A stretch of 64,000 bases of DNA from Callorhinus ursinus (GCF_003265705.1 NW_020313005.1:22636525-22700524); one strand, 5' to 3'; positions 11,155 to 23,323 are shown, counted from the first letter of the stretch. The notes: generated from the letters alone by a model not told the origin. A program made the numbers and translations.

Positions 11155-11345
11155 GCGGTGCTTCTTAAACTTCAGCAGATTTCCAAAGAATTACATGGAG
11201 GGGTTCCTAAAATATAGATGATTGGGCCCCAAGCCCAAAGTTTCTGCTTCAGTAAGTCTGCAGTGGGGCTCAAGAATTTGCATTTCTCACAAGTTCCCAG
11301 ATGGAGCTGATGTTGCCAGTCAGTACCCCACTTTGGGCACCACTG
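11155..11345 (+). mobile_element. MER5-type hAT DNA transposon remnant
   Basis: ggtgcttcttaaacttcagc, tgggccccaagcccaaagtttctg, gaatttgcatttctcacaagttccc and ctttgggcaccactg cover nearly the whole short MER5-type element, with decayed terminal inverted repeats at both ends. Confidence 0.65.
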
Positions 11346-11480
11346 GTGTAGTGGTTTAAACCATGGGTCTTGGCACCAGAATTGTGTCTTGCTCCTTGCT
11401 GACTTGTGTACTCTGGGTCTCAATCTTCTCATCTACAAAATGTAAAGAATACTGATATCTATGTTGTAGACTTTCAATGA
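11346..11480 (+). mobile_element. MIR SINE fragment
   Basis: tagtggtttaaaccatgg, ggtctcaatcttctcatctac and aaaatgtaaagaatactgat give the sense MIR layout, starting from the tRNA-like head. Confidence 0.6.
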
Positions 11481-11699
11481 GGGTAGAAACAGTGTAACAC
11501 CACTAGACTCTGATCTGGACTATAGGAAGCATCATGGCGGCTGTCGTGTGTGTGGGCACCCTGTCTTCTGCAGACCCAGCTTTGCATTCTTTAAGGAACT
11601 GAACCACCAAATCCTGAAAGAGTTAAGTAGACCATTGTAATTTTGTCTTTTAAAATCTGTAATTTCAGTTTTCATTGAAAGGGGGATGAAGTAATATTA

Positions 11700-12145
11700 A
11701 CATGTTGTATCAGTCAGGGTCTCAACAGGAAACAGATGGTACACTCAAAATAGGAAAGTTCCAGGAGGGCTTATTTACAAAGGGACTGTTTCTAATGTGT
11801 AGGTGTTGAGGAACCACAAGGGATAGTACAGTAACCTGGAGCTTAATAGTAGGTAAGCGGATATCACTCTGAGGCCAGAAGGAATAAGAAGGGAAGAAGC
11901 AGTTATTGAAGCCGAGGTGTTAAAGAACTCTTTAGAGTCTGCTGCCTTGAAAGCAGTTATCTGGGATCAAGGAATACAATCAGTAGACTACCCAGCAGGG
12001 AAGAAAGCCCAGAGAATTAATATTCACTCTCCTCCTCCTTCCATCACCTGCCAGAGCTCCCAACTAAGTGCAAAGTTGGACTCTGTTCAGTCCAACATTG
12101 ACCAAACCCAACTGCAAGCCAGAGGGCATGGGAACCAAATGAATC
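11700..12145 (+). mobile_element. Old interspersed repeat, class undetermined
   Basis: It opens with tatcagtcagggtctcaacaggaaacaga, a mammal-wide repeat edge I recognise, and continues through aggaaagttccaggagggct and gccagagggcatgggaacc. I cannot assign LTR or L1M class without a library search. It carries no meaningful reading frame. Confidence 0.4.
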
Positions 12146-12315
12146 CAGCAAACATGTGTTGGCATGTATTACACCATTTAATCCTTCTGCCAGCCCTATT
12201 TTCTGCCCACTTTACAGATGAAACGGAGTTAAACTAGTGTAAGTAACTTTCCCAATGTCACACTATTTGGAAGTAGCTGGGTATTCAAAGCCAGACGATC
12301 TTATTCTGGAGCCTG
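12146..12315 (-). mobile_element. MIR SINE fragment
   Basis: cattacaccatttaatcct-like start, cccactttacagatgaaac, taactttcccaatgtcacac and ttcaaagccagacgatctta follow the antisense MIR. Confidence 0.6.
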
Positions 12316-13079
12316 TCCACTCACCAACTACAGTAGAGGAAGCTTCTGGAAAGAAATAAAAGGAACTGAAATGTTTATTCTTGGTTAGTACAAAAACAAA
12401 TACTGTAAACTGTGGATATTATCTAGTAGGGGACTCTAGGGCCTCAGTGACCTCAATCTGTCTTTTTAAGTTTTAAAAATAAAAATAAAAGGAAACAACG
12501 TTTTCTGTACACCACTATTATAAGCTGATAAAATATGCATATGGCAATTGATAGAGTTGGCAATAATAGGACATTAGGATGATGAATGATTTTCTTTTTA
12601 TTTTCCCCATTTGCTGAAGTTCTCTAACATGACCAGATTGAACTTACATCTTTTAGCATAAAAGCAATCAAATAAAATTTTTAAAAATAAAGTAAAACGG
12701 TGAACCAGACAATCTCTAAGTTCCCTTGAATGTTTTATGAGCTGACAATCTTGATGTCAATCTATCTCTCCTCTTTTGATATTAAAGCCATCCTACAAAT
12801 ATGAGTAAAAGTTCAGAGAATCCATGTCAAGTCTGTACGTCCCATTCTTTAAAAATAAAAAAATAAAAAAAACAAATAACTGGGGTGGTAGGAGTGAAAT
12901 GAAAGAGGTAGGGCAAAAAGGCAATGAAGCCCCCTCTGGCTACCTCTGATCCATCTTCTGTAGCATTTCTGTGACTTTTAGAAAGGTCATAGAGATTTAG
13001 AATAGCGCTGGACAAAACTGATATGGGTAGATAGCATGCTGTGGAGGCATCCCTGGTAGAAGCTGCCCCTGGAAGCTTA

Positions 13080-13560
13080 GTTCTTGAGATGAGAGTTGGA
13101 GTGTCCCCATGATGGGCATCTGACTTGGTGCATGGGCATCACTAACAAGGGCCACAGGTTCTGGAAAGGCTTCTAGGAGAGGTATGGTTTGAGATGGACC
13201 TGAAAGGATGGATCAAATGTTGTGTGAGTGAGACACAAGCAAGAGAATTCCACGTAGCAAGACTAATATAAATCAAGAAAGGAACTAGGCCAAAGGTGTA
13301 GGCTGGAGGATGAGCTCCACTGGAGTAGCTCATAAAATATTTGCAGGCGATACAAGGGAAACAAAGTCAGAGAGATTGGGTGGCGCCGTGTTGTGGAGTA
13401 GCATGGAAACCACAGCAAAGAGTCCCCAGAGATGATCGTACAGAAGATCTGCCCTCCAAGAAGAAAATTTGGCCAAATGTGAAGACCGGATCTGTGCGGA
13501 GACAGTTAAGAGGTGGGGAGACCAGGCGAGGTTATCCCATTGATCTTAGCAGGAAGTAGT
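13080..13560 (-). mobile_element. L2 LINE fragment
   Basis: The blocks ggaaaggcttctaggagagg, gatggacctgaaaggatgg, gagagaattccacgtagcaa-like and ggaactaggccaaaggtgta match the antisense L2 3' region in spacing and order. Old and diverged. Confidence 0.45.
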
Positions 13561-14577
13561 ATGTCCTGAACTCAGGAGGCAACAACTAGATTAAGAGATA
13601 AAACCTAAGTGCTTTGACAGCTTCCGTACGTGTCCGCATATTGAGTGACATCTTTTTACAGTCATAAGCGGTCAAGATGTGGACATGGAATTTACCAGAC
13701 TGAACTCAGCCCATGTTGTTCTCAGCATGGTGCAAGGTGAGAGAACATTTGCAAGTTGCTAATGGACAGGTATGTAAATTCTCACAAAAGAAGACTGCAC
13801 CGGCAGGAGCCAGTGACACAGTATGTGACCAGTTAATGACAGACTTCTGATTCCCCCAAAGGCGATTACTAGGTGAAACCGACCAGGAGGTAGAGCCGGA
13901 ATCCAATGTACATTTCTCCTCCCTGACACTTACAGCTGCCAGCATCTGGGAGAGTCCCTAAACCACCACTCACTTGGAATTCAAGGTTCTGCAAACCTGA
14001 AACCATATTTAAAATTGCTCCCCACACAGTACACAAACAGGCCCTTAGAGCAATTAAAGGCCTGGGCTTCTGCTCTCTTGCAGACTAATTGGCCAACATG
14101 CAGCATGTGGCGTTGGGAGTCTAATTTCTCAGGGGGCAGCAGGCTCTTCAGGCCTTCTGACCTAGATCCACCGCACAGAGATTGCTCACCCAGCACCAAC
14201 TCTGGTAAGTGCGCAGGCCCAGAGAGGCCCTGTACTTCATCCGTCAGATGGAGACCTTACTGCCCCATACTGTGGGAAGCAGATGTTTTCCTCTTTAATT
14301 GTTGAAGATTAAGGCTTGCAAATGAAAAAATAAAAACACCTCCCCCAGGCAATTATGGCCAATCAAATCACAGGCTTTGGGAAGAAAGATGATGCGCATC
14401 TCCTCCCCTCTCCCCGTGAGTCAGCTGCTCTCCCCTGAGTTCTCCTGGCCCCCCAGTGGGATTGTGTTTCCTTCAGCACCCTTGTTCTCCCGTGATCTCT
14501 TCCAAGACAGCTGGGGAGGCTGGGCACTTTGTCCTCGGGGAACTTGTGTTTTGCCCTCCCTCATTTAGTCAAAAAAC
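13561..14577. other. Unique sequence, possible conserved non-coding block at 13980-14420
   Basis: The interval holds AT-rich, non-repetitive sequence with ATTA/TAAT motifs (gagcaattaaaggcctggg, cagactaattggcc, caggcaattatggcc). No coding pattern. The regulatory reading is inference only. Confidence 0.3.
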
Positions 14578-14720
14578 CTATCATTTCAGTGTCCCTGTGG
14601 TAAGCACCGTGTTAGACACAATGAAGTATAAAAGTGGAGATTCGAGTGTTACATCACTGCTAAGTGAGAGAAATCAGGGAAGTCAACTTGGAGCTGCACT
14701 TCAAGACTAGGAAGAATTTT

Positions 14721-16616
14721 AACAGGCAAAGATGAAAAACAGGACACTCTTTGGGAGAGAAATTGTCTACGTCAAAAAATGTCAGGCAAATAATTGCAAG
14801 TCATATTTGGGGTCCAGTATGGTAAGCCAGATTGGGAGCATCACATGAGCAAATATATGCAGTTTACGCCTGAATTATGTGAATAGATGAATAGATAAAT
14901 CTTGGATTGTTTGCATGACTGATATAACAGCAATAACACTTTGTATATTTTAGGGAAAATGTGCATGATCTAAAAATGCTTCAAAGAGTTAACTTGGTTG
15001 CAGAACAATGTGCAAAATCAAATTAGAATTTAAAACACACACACATATACACAAATTCTAATTGTCCTATAAAAGGAAAGAATTGATTTATCAGCAATTG
15101 TTCCTAATTAGACAAGTCCACTCCACTGTCTAGCTACCCAGCTGGCAGACACAATAATCTTTACACATCCACACTTGGCAAAATGAGCTACAGTTCATTT
15201 TAAATTTCCAAGTTTGATTTGGAAATGTATACACCCCTTTGGATCTAATGAGATACAATCTGAATGATAAATATCAGTTGATTAATGTATACAGGGCTTC
15301 AGTTTAATAACAGTTGAACAAAAAATTATTTGGCTATTGTTAAATCTTAATAAATGTTTTAAATAATAAATTGGCCTGTATTAACTACTGGCTATTAGCT
15401 CTGTTATTTGTTATTATCTGGTAACATAGCACTTTAGATTTAATATGGCATTTATCATTGTTTACTTTCACAGTTATTGCTTACACCTAATGCTGCATTT
15501 CTATTCCTCCAGATTTGCAGAGTTCTCTTCTAATATTAACAATGACTTCCCTCTTTTTCTAAATCTCTGATGACCTCTACCCAAACACAGCTGTACCACT
15601 GGGCTTGTTCAAGTGCCTACCTACTCAACTGAAGAATCTGCTTCCAGAATTCTGCCAGACTCTTATCCTTCTAGGTCATGGTTTTGACTTGGTTTCCATT
15701 TCAATGATGCTTCAGGACTTACTGCAACCCGTGACTCCTTCTGGTGATCGGCACCTCTTGAAGGGACTTCCTGCGTGATACTCACCATGAATGTGAATTC
15801 CTTTTCTGTCCTCTTATTGTGAGGAGGGGGTTGAAGAGCACATTTAATGAGAAAGAACCTGTGGTATCATAGCAGAGAAACAGGCCCATAGTATACATGG
15901 CACTAGATCTGAGAGGGCTAGATCCCAGCCCTCTACTGGAGCATCTTTCCTACTTGAACCCTTGGAAGAGGTCTTGGCTCCTTTAAGAGCCTCCAGTGAG
16001 AATTCAATAATTGTCTCTGTGGAAAGTACGAGTTCCCCCTAGTGCAGCATGATAAATCTCGGATAATAATAGCTCTTTCCAAAATAATCCTTAGACAGAA
16101 GCAAAATCCAACTGAGAAGGTTGTTCAGAGTCAAAACGTGGGACTTGGATCTGTCTTTTATTTAGCTCTATAAATACATTGAGTGTTTCTTTTGTCACTG
16201 CTGTTGACATAATGTATTATTATTATTACTATTCAGCTATTATTCCTTTAATGCCTATTTTTTTTAATTTCTTGCCAGGTCTTCATTCAATTGACCAACT
16301 GTCCACTTTTAACCCTTAGTCTTCTGCTTACCAGATTGTAGCTCTAAGCCTCTCCATTTTTACTACCAAGAGTCAATGCCAAATCTGGGAAGATTTCTAG
16401 AAACGTAATCATAAGAAGGGTAGAGCAGATCCAGGCTTCAAAATGGCCCTGATTTTCACTCCATGATAGTGGGAATTATTAGGGACGGGTGTTTTTCTTT
16501 CAGACATAATCTCCATATTTGTTATGTCATTTTCACAATATAGAAAAAATTGAACTTTTTATGTCTAAACAGAGACCCTCAGAATGACATCCAGCTCTGT
16601 TCTGACTATAACTCAT
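14721..16616. other. Unique AT-rich sequence, no gene seen
   Basis: Largely non-repetitive. The part 15060-15500 is AT-rich with many ATTA/TAAT cores and no known repeat, so it is a candidate conserved block. A short CA stretch lies near 15036. No exon is supported. Confidence 0.35.
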
Positions 16617-17110
16617 TGTGATGGTTCATTTTATGTGTCCGTTTGACTGGGCTAAAGGATGCCCAGGTAGCTGGTGAACATTATTTCTGGGTATGTCTGT
16701 GAGGCTTTCTGGAAGAGATTACCATTTGAATCAATAGATGGAGTAAAGATCTCCCTCACCAGTGGGGGTGGGCATCATCCAAACCCTTGAGGGCTCAAAA
16801 AGAACAAAAAAGCAGAGGAGGGGCAAATTTTTCCTCCTCTGGTGAAGGGGTGCCACCATCTTCTCCTGCCCTCAGAAATCACAGCTCCAGTTCTCAAGCC
16901 TCTGAACTTGGGGACTTGACAGCAGGGGCCCCTCAGCTCTCAGGCCTTCAATGTCAGGCTGAATCACATGACCAGCTTTCTTGGGTCTCCTGCCTGCAGA
17001 AGGCAGACTGTGGGACTTCTTGGCCTCAGTAACCAATGAGCCAATCCTTACAAGAAATCTCCTCTTATACAGATCTACATGTATCCTATTGGTTCTACAT
17101 CTCTGAAGCA
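16617..17110 (+). mobile_element. Old interspersed repeat with typical tgtgatggtt start
   Basis: It starts tgtgatggttcattttatgt and contains gtttgactgggctaaagg. It ends with gagccaatccttacaagaaa and cctattggttctacatctct. I recognise this as a widely distributed placental repeat, but I cannot name its class with certainty. The 80-91-codon frames here are incidental. Confidence 0.55.
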
Positions 17111-17317
17111 TCATGACTCATATACTCATTATCCTGGATTGGCTGGGATTGATTATAGTGTGATTTACTTGGCAGAGACATGGAAGATTCACCAGCAGAG
17201 TGTGCAAACAGAGGGTGATTCATCACGCAGTTCACAGTCACGGTGCTTAGTGGATACCACAGTACCCCAGTGGAAGACCAGGCACCCCGTGCTGAAGACT
17301 CCATGTCCTCGATGTTT

Positions 17318-17526
17318 CTTTCTTTTTTTGAAAAAATTTTATTTATTTACTTGAAAGAGAGAGACAGAGAACATGAGAGAGAGCGCGCATGAGCAGGCGG
17401 AAAGGGCAGAGGGAGAAACAGGCCCCCCACTAGTGGGGAGCCTGAAGCAAAGCTCGATCCCAGGACCCTGGGATCATGACCTGAGCTGAAGGCAGACACT
17501 TAACCAACTGAGCCACCCACGCACCC
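17318..17526 (-). mobile_element. CAN-SINE, younger subtype
   Basis: Reverse-strand element. The tail lies at the left (gaaaaaattttatttattta), then a GA tract, then ggctcgatcccaggaccctggg-like middle, ending in ccaactgagccacccacgcacccc. The flanks tcctcgatgttt (17306-17317) and tcctcgacattt (17529-17540) are an imperfect target duplication. Confidence 0.92.
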
Positions 17527-17540
17527 CATCCTCGACATTT

Positions 17541-18213
17541 TTACATTCCAATTTCTGACTGCTATCTCAAGTGGCATGGCTGCCCAAAGCTCACCAGGTC
17601 AGGTCCCATCATCAGGCACTTTAAGCATGAAACCTAAGTTTCTAAGACCCTGGGGTATTACCTCATCTGCAAGTTCATACTTTGCTTCTTTTTTATTTAT
17701 GGGACAAACCAGAATCATAATTCTATTTTAAAATATCATAAGGCAGATTGTTTCATTTTCCTTCTTTAGAGTGTAATTATTCCTAATTCCACAGTTACTT
17801 TGCAAAGTGACAGTGTAGTGATTAAGAACACTCACTTTTAGAAAAATTTTTCCTATCACCAAACTCTATAAAAATTTAACTTCCTCCAAAAATTATGACG
17901 TTGTTGGGTAGTTTTTATTAGACAATTTTGGGGACTTGAAAATTCTTTGTGACTAGTTCTCCCATACTCTGGCACATATATAATTACAATTAATTGCTTC
18001 TTTGCTCATTTCCTCTTTCTCTGGAAGGAAAGAGATAGTTTGGGGAAAATAAGAACAGTAGGAAAAGCAGGGAGGGGCCCTTTTCTTTGTTAACTGTGTG
18101 GGGCTGACTGTCCGTTGTTTCAAATCCTGATTCTGCACAGCTGGACTGCACTATAAGACATAGGCTAGGAAAAAGGCCATGACATTGGGTGGCTTCAAAA
18201 CCAGCAATCAGTG

Positions 18214-18214
<1 letters not shown>
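17541..18214. other. Unique sequence, nothing recognised
   Basis: AT-rich with no exon or clear repeat. Confidence 0.4.

Positions 18215-18288
<74 letters not shown>
18215..18288 (+). repeat. Compound (CT)n(CA)n microsatellite
   Basis: About 33 bases of pure CT pass directly into about 42 bases of pure CA. No interruptions, so it is probably highly variable in length. Confidence 0.97.
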
Positions 18289-18290
<2 letters not shown>

Positions 18291-19002
18291 GTACACACAG
18301 GGATTAGGAATTGAACTATGCCAGAATCTGTCATGATGCTGGATGATATGTGTTTTATCAGCAGGTGAGTTGGCAGACAAATGCCCTTGAACTTCTCTGA
18401 ATCCCAAGTCAGATCTAAATCTGGAGTCAAGGAAAACAAGGAGCCTGATGACTCAGGTGTGTGTCCCTTCACGGCCCTGTCATTGACTGTGCCCACTCAT
18501 GGTTGGGAAAATCAAGCTGCAGGTCTGGAGCCTCACCCCGATGTGAGCCTGTGAAGGAGGATGACGACTAAGATTCGGATGCCCAAGGAGCTCATGGCCT
18601 CCGAGGAGTAGACTTGCCTGGTCATTAGCCTACTCCCATCACCACAATGGAATCAACCTCTGTTTGGGGGCAGTTGTCGCAGGTGAAGAAGTGACTGATA
18701 CGCCTTATTTATCCAATTCAGTAGAAGTCCGATAGAAAAAATACATAGTCTGGCATTTGATGGAGACCAGACAGATGAATGATTCCTCAGACTGGGGACC
18801 CTCAATTATCTGAGGCTCAATGAGATCCCGTTAACCCTCCCTTCATTATTTCTGACCCCAGCTTTCTGACTTCGGACAATGGAATTGGAAGCTGAAAGCT
18901 GGATGAAAGGCAGGGAGACATATATCCTCCGACTATTTCTAGGAGGAAGTGCCAGAGAGAGCTTGTGAATCTTCCGTTTTAGCAAGCCCAAGAGGTGGGA
19001 TA

Positions 19003-19016
19003 ATAATAGCTCACTG

Positions 19017-19066
<50 letters not shown>

Positions 19067-19115
19067 CAAATGCGCTAAGTGCTTCTTAGACATTAGCTTA
19101 TGCAGCCTCCTGGTT
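19003..19115 (-). mobile_element. MIR SINE fragment hosting a GT microsatellite
   Basis: ataataatagctcactgctg before the GT tract, and gtgccaaatgcgctaagtgcttcttagacatt after it, are the two sides of the antisense MIR 3' end. The GT tract grew at the native 'tatgtgtgcca' position. Confidence 0.55.
19018..19065 (+). repeat. (GT)24 microsatellite
   Basis: 48 bases of uninterrupted GT inside a MIR fossil. Confidence 0.97.
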
Positions 19116-19593
19116 CCCTGGTGCAGCAGGTGAAAAGCTCTGACACCACATGCATTGAACATCAACAGCCAAAGTGGAAAACCTCAGAGCAAGTCGCCAG
19201 TGCCAAATGAGTTGTTTCCCTCGGCAACACCAAGATCTAACTAACAAATATGGATTCAGTCTCTACTCTGTGCCTCAAATTGTTCCGAGTGAAATAGACA
19301 CACTGGGGAAAAAATGGGACATGCAGCCCTTCTTCGTGATCATCTAGCACTTTTAGGTCAGGAAAGAAAGCAATATATGCACGCCAAGCATCTAGAGAAG
19401 AAAAGAAGGCAACATGGCCCCACATTGGAGAGCTGGGGCTGCTGCTGAAATCCTCATGCTTTGGGCTTCAAGAGCAGCCTTGGTAGGAGACCGCTGTGGT
19501 TCTTTTTTTAACGCTACAAATAAGCCATGTGGGGCCCATGGGCTCCTGTCTAGAACTGCTATCATGACTTCAACTAGAGTTAAGACTTCAGTG

Positions 19594-19965
19594 GGTTTTT
19601 TTTTTTTTTTTTTTTTTGAGACTCTGGAACTGCTCTCAAGACTTGGGCTCCCTTGGAGTCCTCCAGCCCAGCTAGCACAAGGACAAATGCACGTCCTGGA
19701 AACTGCTGATGGCCCTTCAGAGACGCAGTTGGAGCCCCTAGACGTTCCGGGTGGGCGGCTGATGGCCTCCGGTTGGGAGGGTGCACGTCTTCCCGTGAAC
19801 TTGCACGCCGTGGTTCTTCCATTAACGAGCCCGTGGGTCAAACCGGGAGGCAAAGGTGGAGCACGACTCCGCACCGCCCTGGCCTCCCGCCTTAGGGTTG
19901 CGGAGGGGAGCCCCGAGGGCCCAGCTGGGCGGGGAGAGGTGTTCCCCCCCTGTCTCTCTGTCAAA
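19594..19965. other. CpG-dense cassette of unknown origin with a reverse-strand poly(A)
   Basis: A run of 23 T (19594-19616) is followed by about 340 bases that match no repeat I know. By eye there are about 20 CpG between 19681 and 19940, against very few in the surroundings. Its right end (cctgtctctctgtcaaaaat) resembles a CAN-SINE tail in the forward direction. Open frames run through on both strands (214 and 235 codons), as expected in GC-rich DNA. On the reverse strand it reads as a unit ending in a poly(A) without AATAAA. No matching target duplication was found. Confidence 0.5.
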
Positions 19966-19990
19966 AATAAAATAATAATAATAATAATAA
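19966..19990 (+). repeat. (AAT)n microsatellite
   Basis: aataataataataataataat directly right of the CpG-dense cassette. Probably grown from an A-rich tail. Confidence 0.9.
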
Positions 19991-20539
19991 TGTTGATGAT
20001 GAAAAGCCCATTATGGCTTGAGGGTGAAAATAACATTTTCTTTCTAAAGTCTATATGAGGCATCGAGACATCTTCCCGCAGAAAATGATGAACTTGCACA
20101 TCGGGAAGTGCAAAGAGTATTTAATCAAAGCCTTTAAGAAGATCAAACCTAATCATGAGATGTTAAAAAAATATACAAAAGTAGATAAGAAGAGGTTTTG
20201 GCTGCATGACCAGAATCTGAAAATCAGAAAAGAGCCTTTTAGGTTCTTCCACGACGAGGGAAATATGTCATTTTTTTTTTTCTCACTCAGCAATCCAATT
20301 TATTCACTACAGTGGGGACGAGATAGGACTTAAATAGCATGGCCAGTCAGACAGCCAGGAAAACTGGGATGCTCTCACCAGGCTCTTGTTCTCCACATGG
20401 TCTGTTTTCAACTGTCCCCCTTTCCCTATTTTGATTCATTTTATATATGATTCTTAAAAGAGGGAAAGATAATAGAGACATTCCACAAGCTATAAATGAG
20501 TAGGGGCCATGGAGAGAATTAACAACGTCTCAGAAGGAT
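19991..20539. other. Unique sequence, nothing recognised
   Basis: Contains a 92-codon frame (20055-20333) rich in Lys, with no motif I recognise and no splice or promoter context. Confidence 0.35.
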
Positions 20540-20554
20540 ATGGGGGCCTATCCT

Positions 20555-20791
20555 TTTTTAAAAAATTTTTTTATTGTTATGTTAATCACCATACATTACA
20601 TCATTAGTTTTGGATGTAGTGTTCCATGAGTCATTGTTTGTGCATAACACCCAGGGCTCCATGCAGAACGTGCCCTCCTTAATACCCATCACCGGGCTCA
20701 CCCATCCCCCACCGCCCTCCCCTCTAGAACCCTCAGTTTGTTTCTCAGAGTCCATCATCTCTCATGGTTCATCTCCCCCTCCGACTTACTC
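20555..20791 (-). mobile_element. 5'-truncated L1 (carnivore type), 3' UTR only
   Basis: Reverse-strand L1 3' end: the T-rich poly(A) complement at 20555-20572, then ttattgttatgttaatcacc, tcattagttttggatgtagt, taacacccagggctccatgc. It is bounded by a target duplication, atgggggcctatcct (20540-20554) and atgggggcctttcct (20792-20806), matching at 14 of 15. Low divergence indicates a fairly young insertion. Confidence 0.92.
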
Positions 20792-21030
20792 ATGGGGGCC
20801 TTTCCTGCTGGCCCAGGAGAGGCCTAAGTGTTCAAGTCTTCGCCTTTAGGACCAGGCCAGGGTCATAGTGTCACATATGGACAGTGGGATACAGAAGCAC
20901 AAAGAAAGCCTATAGAGTAAACGGGGGTGGAAACAACACCATGAGGGCAAGGGCAAGGACTCAAGGTAGGCCAAGACTGTAATGCAGTGATGTGTGGATT
21001 TGTTACTATTATTAATACGTCAGCATGGTT

Positions 21031-21221
21031 GGGATGCCTGGGTGGCTCAGTCGGTTAAGCATCTGCCTTCAGGTCAGGTCATGATCCTAGGGACCTGGGA
21101 TGGAGCCCCACGTAGGGCTCTCTGCTCAGCGGGGAGCCTGCTTCTCCCTCTCCCCCTGCTTGTGTGCGAGGTCTCTCTCTCTCTCTGTCAAATAAATAAA
21201 TAAAATCTTTAAAAAAAAAAT
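21031..21221 (+). mobile_element. CAN-SINE, younger subtype
   Basis: gggatgcctgggtggctcag, ctgccttcaggtcaggtcatg, gggacctgggatggagcccc, CT tract and AAATAAATAAATAAAATC tail. The flanks show only a weak duplication (cagcatggtt against tcaatgtgat). Confidence 0.93.
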
Positions 21222-21287
21222 CAATGTGATCGAAGGCCATCAGTACAAATGGAAGTATACCAGGGACAGTGTACAATGGGGAACTAT

Positions 21288-21500
21288 ACCAATAGCTACC
21301 ACTGAGCATTCACGATGTGCCAAGCATGACCTATGCACTTTTGTACATCACATCTGATTCTGCCAACAACCTCCCAAAGTAGGCATTTTCCGGACGGAAT
21401 TCCTTATTCTGTCCGGAGTCAAAAAGTTTAAGTCACTTGAGTGATCTAAGTCATAGCTAGAAAAAGCAAGACCTCGAATCCACTGCAGAACTGTGTCGTT
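21288..21500 (-). mobile_element. MIR SINE fragment
   Basis: accaatagctaccactgagcattc, gatgtgccaagcatgacc, caacaacctcccaaagtagg and cttgagtgatctaagtcatag follow the antisense MIR. Nearly full length but diverged. Confidence 0.6.
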
Positions 21501-22084
21501 ACAAAGACTTTGCTCTTTTATTACTTCCTGAGTAATGCCCAACTCTTTTAAAATATGAACACCTCTTTCTATAACCAACTCCAAAAACAATTCTAGAAAT
21601 TTTACAGAACAGTAGTTGTACTTTCAGGCTGCAGTCTGCAGGCAGTACTTGGGACGCCTTCACCTTCATGACCCCTACCAATCTCTCTGCAGCCCCAGCG
21701 GCTGTCATCCCTCACTGCGAAGGACTACTATCAAAAGAAAAAAAAAAAGAAAAGAAAAAATCACGAGGAAAGCGAACATGAGCAATGGGCAAGGCTTCAC
21801 ACATTCTTGCTTCCACGCCACCCCAGTATAGAAAAGAGAAAGAGGGTCAACAATCAAGTCGGCTAAAAGGTGTAGCAGAACCCTCCATCCCTCCTGGCAT
21901 CCCCTCAAGCTTCTTACCTTTTTGTAATATCCTCTTCTTCCAATGTGTGTTCCAGATGACTGCTTTCCTGCTATTGACTCGCCAGCCTCCCTAGATTAAG
22001 ACAGGCACCGTAGTTTCTTCTGATTTCACCATCAGAAATCATGGGGCAATTTCCCAGACTCCTGACAATCTGCTAGGAATGGCT

Positions 22085-22260
22085 CTGTGTCCAATTTGAT
22101 GGACAGATAAACACATAAAACACACACATAAAATCAGTGCACATCAAGAATATATAAACATATAGACATATGAATAGAAACATATAAACCATATATAATA
22201 AAAACATACAAACATACATATGATATATATTAATAATACTAATTTTATAGCATAAAAATG
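22085..22260 (+). repeat. AT-rich low-complexity region
   Basis: Dominated by acata, atata and aaaca words with little other content. Confidence 0.75.
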
Positions 22261-23323
22261 TACAGAATTAATGACTAAGAGTATGGGGCAAATAGAGGAA
22301 GGGTAGCCACATGAAGTTACTTAAAGGGGTTTTACTTATGGAAGGAAATGAGTCATAAGCAGATTTTGAATGGAAGAGAGAAAAGATAGAATGAACACAC
22401 CCACAATTAAAAGTAATCCTGTAGCAATTCAGGGAGAATACAGGAGTTTTGATATGTTTGTGTTTTAGCTGAGGACAAATAAATAATCTACATTAATAGA
22501 AGAAAAACTAAAGGAAACAATATAAAGCATCCTATAAAATGCCACTAAGTTTTGTTCTCTCCATGACCTTTTCCTTTCTGACCACCTCCCAGGGCAAGGA
22601 CTATTCTGGGGGGAAGCAAAAAGCCCTAGAATGAAGGTTGCGTTCTTGCCCTTCCTTGGCTTCCTGTCCCATCTTCTCCTGAGCCCAGGTCATCCCAGGG
22701 AAGGCTAACAGGGCACACAGGTAGGGCACACTGTTCCTAACCCAACATCGCTTTGGAAGTTTCCCATGTGCCACTTCGACTTGGAACAGAGTGAATGTAA
22801 ATGTGAACGTTAGAGAAGGCATAACGTCTACATGTGCCTCTGTCTCTCTCTTGCTCACCCTGTCACCTCTGAAGAAGGGAGTGAAAAAAGGTAGCAAGCA
22901 ACCATTTTGGGGGAGGGCGGATTTGGCTCTGCCTTCTGAGAGCAGCAGGGTTTGTCCCTGATGTCTGTGAGCTCCCTGGAAGGACATGAGCCTCTGCAAC
23001 TTTGAGATAGCTTTTTTCACTCTCCTGAGAACAGCTTGATCTTACGATGAGCACAATTTTATGATCAGCAAATATACCCGAGGGTTCACAGGCTTTAAAA
23101 CATTCATCAGGAAGCCTCCTGCCACTTTGGGGAAGTTGCCTTTAATCTTTTCATATCATATATACATACAGAAGCACTTAGAGATTATGGATCCAAATCC
23201 TGGGACACTGGTGACCAGAATGGGGCATTCTGGATACCAGGATATTTAGAAGTTGTTATCTCCATATGACCTCTTGCTCCTTTCTCATCTTGGTAGCTAG
23301 ATCTGGCTGGGGAGAGAATGCTA
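22261..23323. other. Unique sequence, nothing recognised
   Basis: No exon or clear repeat. The antisense 139-codon frame at 22601-23020 contains an imperfect TFTFTF stretch, has no known domain and is probably chance. Confidence 0.35.

Noticed and set aside
17990..18496. 168-codon reverse frame with Cys-Val and Glu-Arg runs
   Set aside because: It reads through the CT/CA compound microsatellite.
18806..19165. 119-codon reverse frame with a Thr-His repeat
   Set aside because: It reads through the GT microsatellite inside a MIR.
19392..20099. 235-codon reverse frame and 214-codon forward frame
   Set aside because: Both run through a poly(T), a CpG-dense stretch and an AAT repeat. Frames open on both strands at once are a composition effect.
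20055..20333. 92-codon Lys-rich frame, possible small protein or pseudogene
   Set aside because: Looks protein-like at first sight but matches nothing known. AT-rich DNA easily gives Lys/Phe-rich frames. No start context or poly(A) copy signs.
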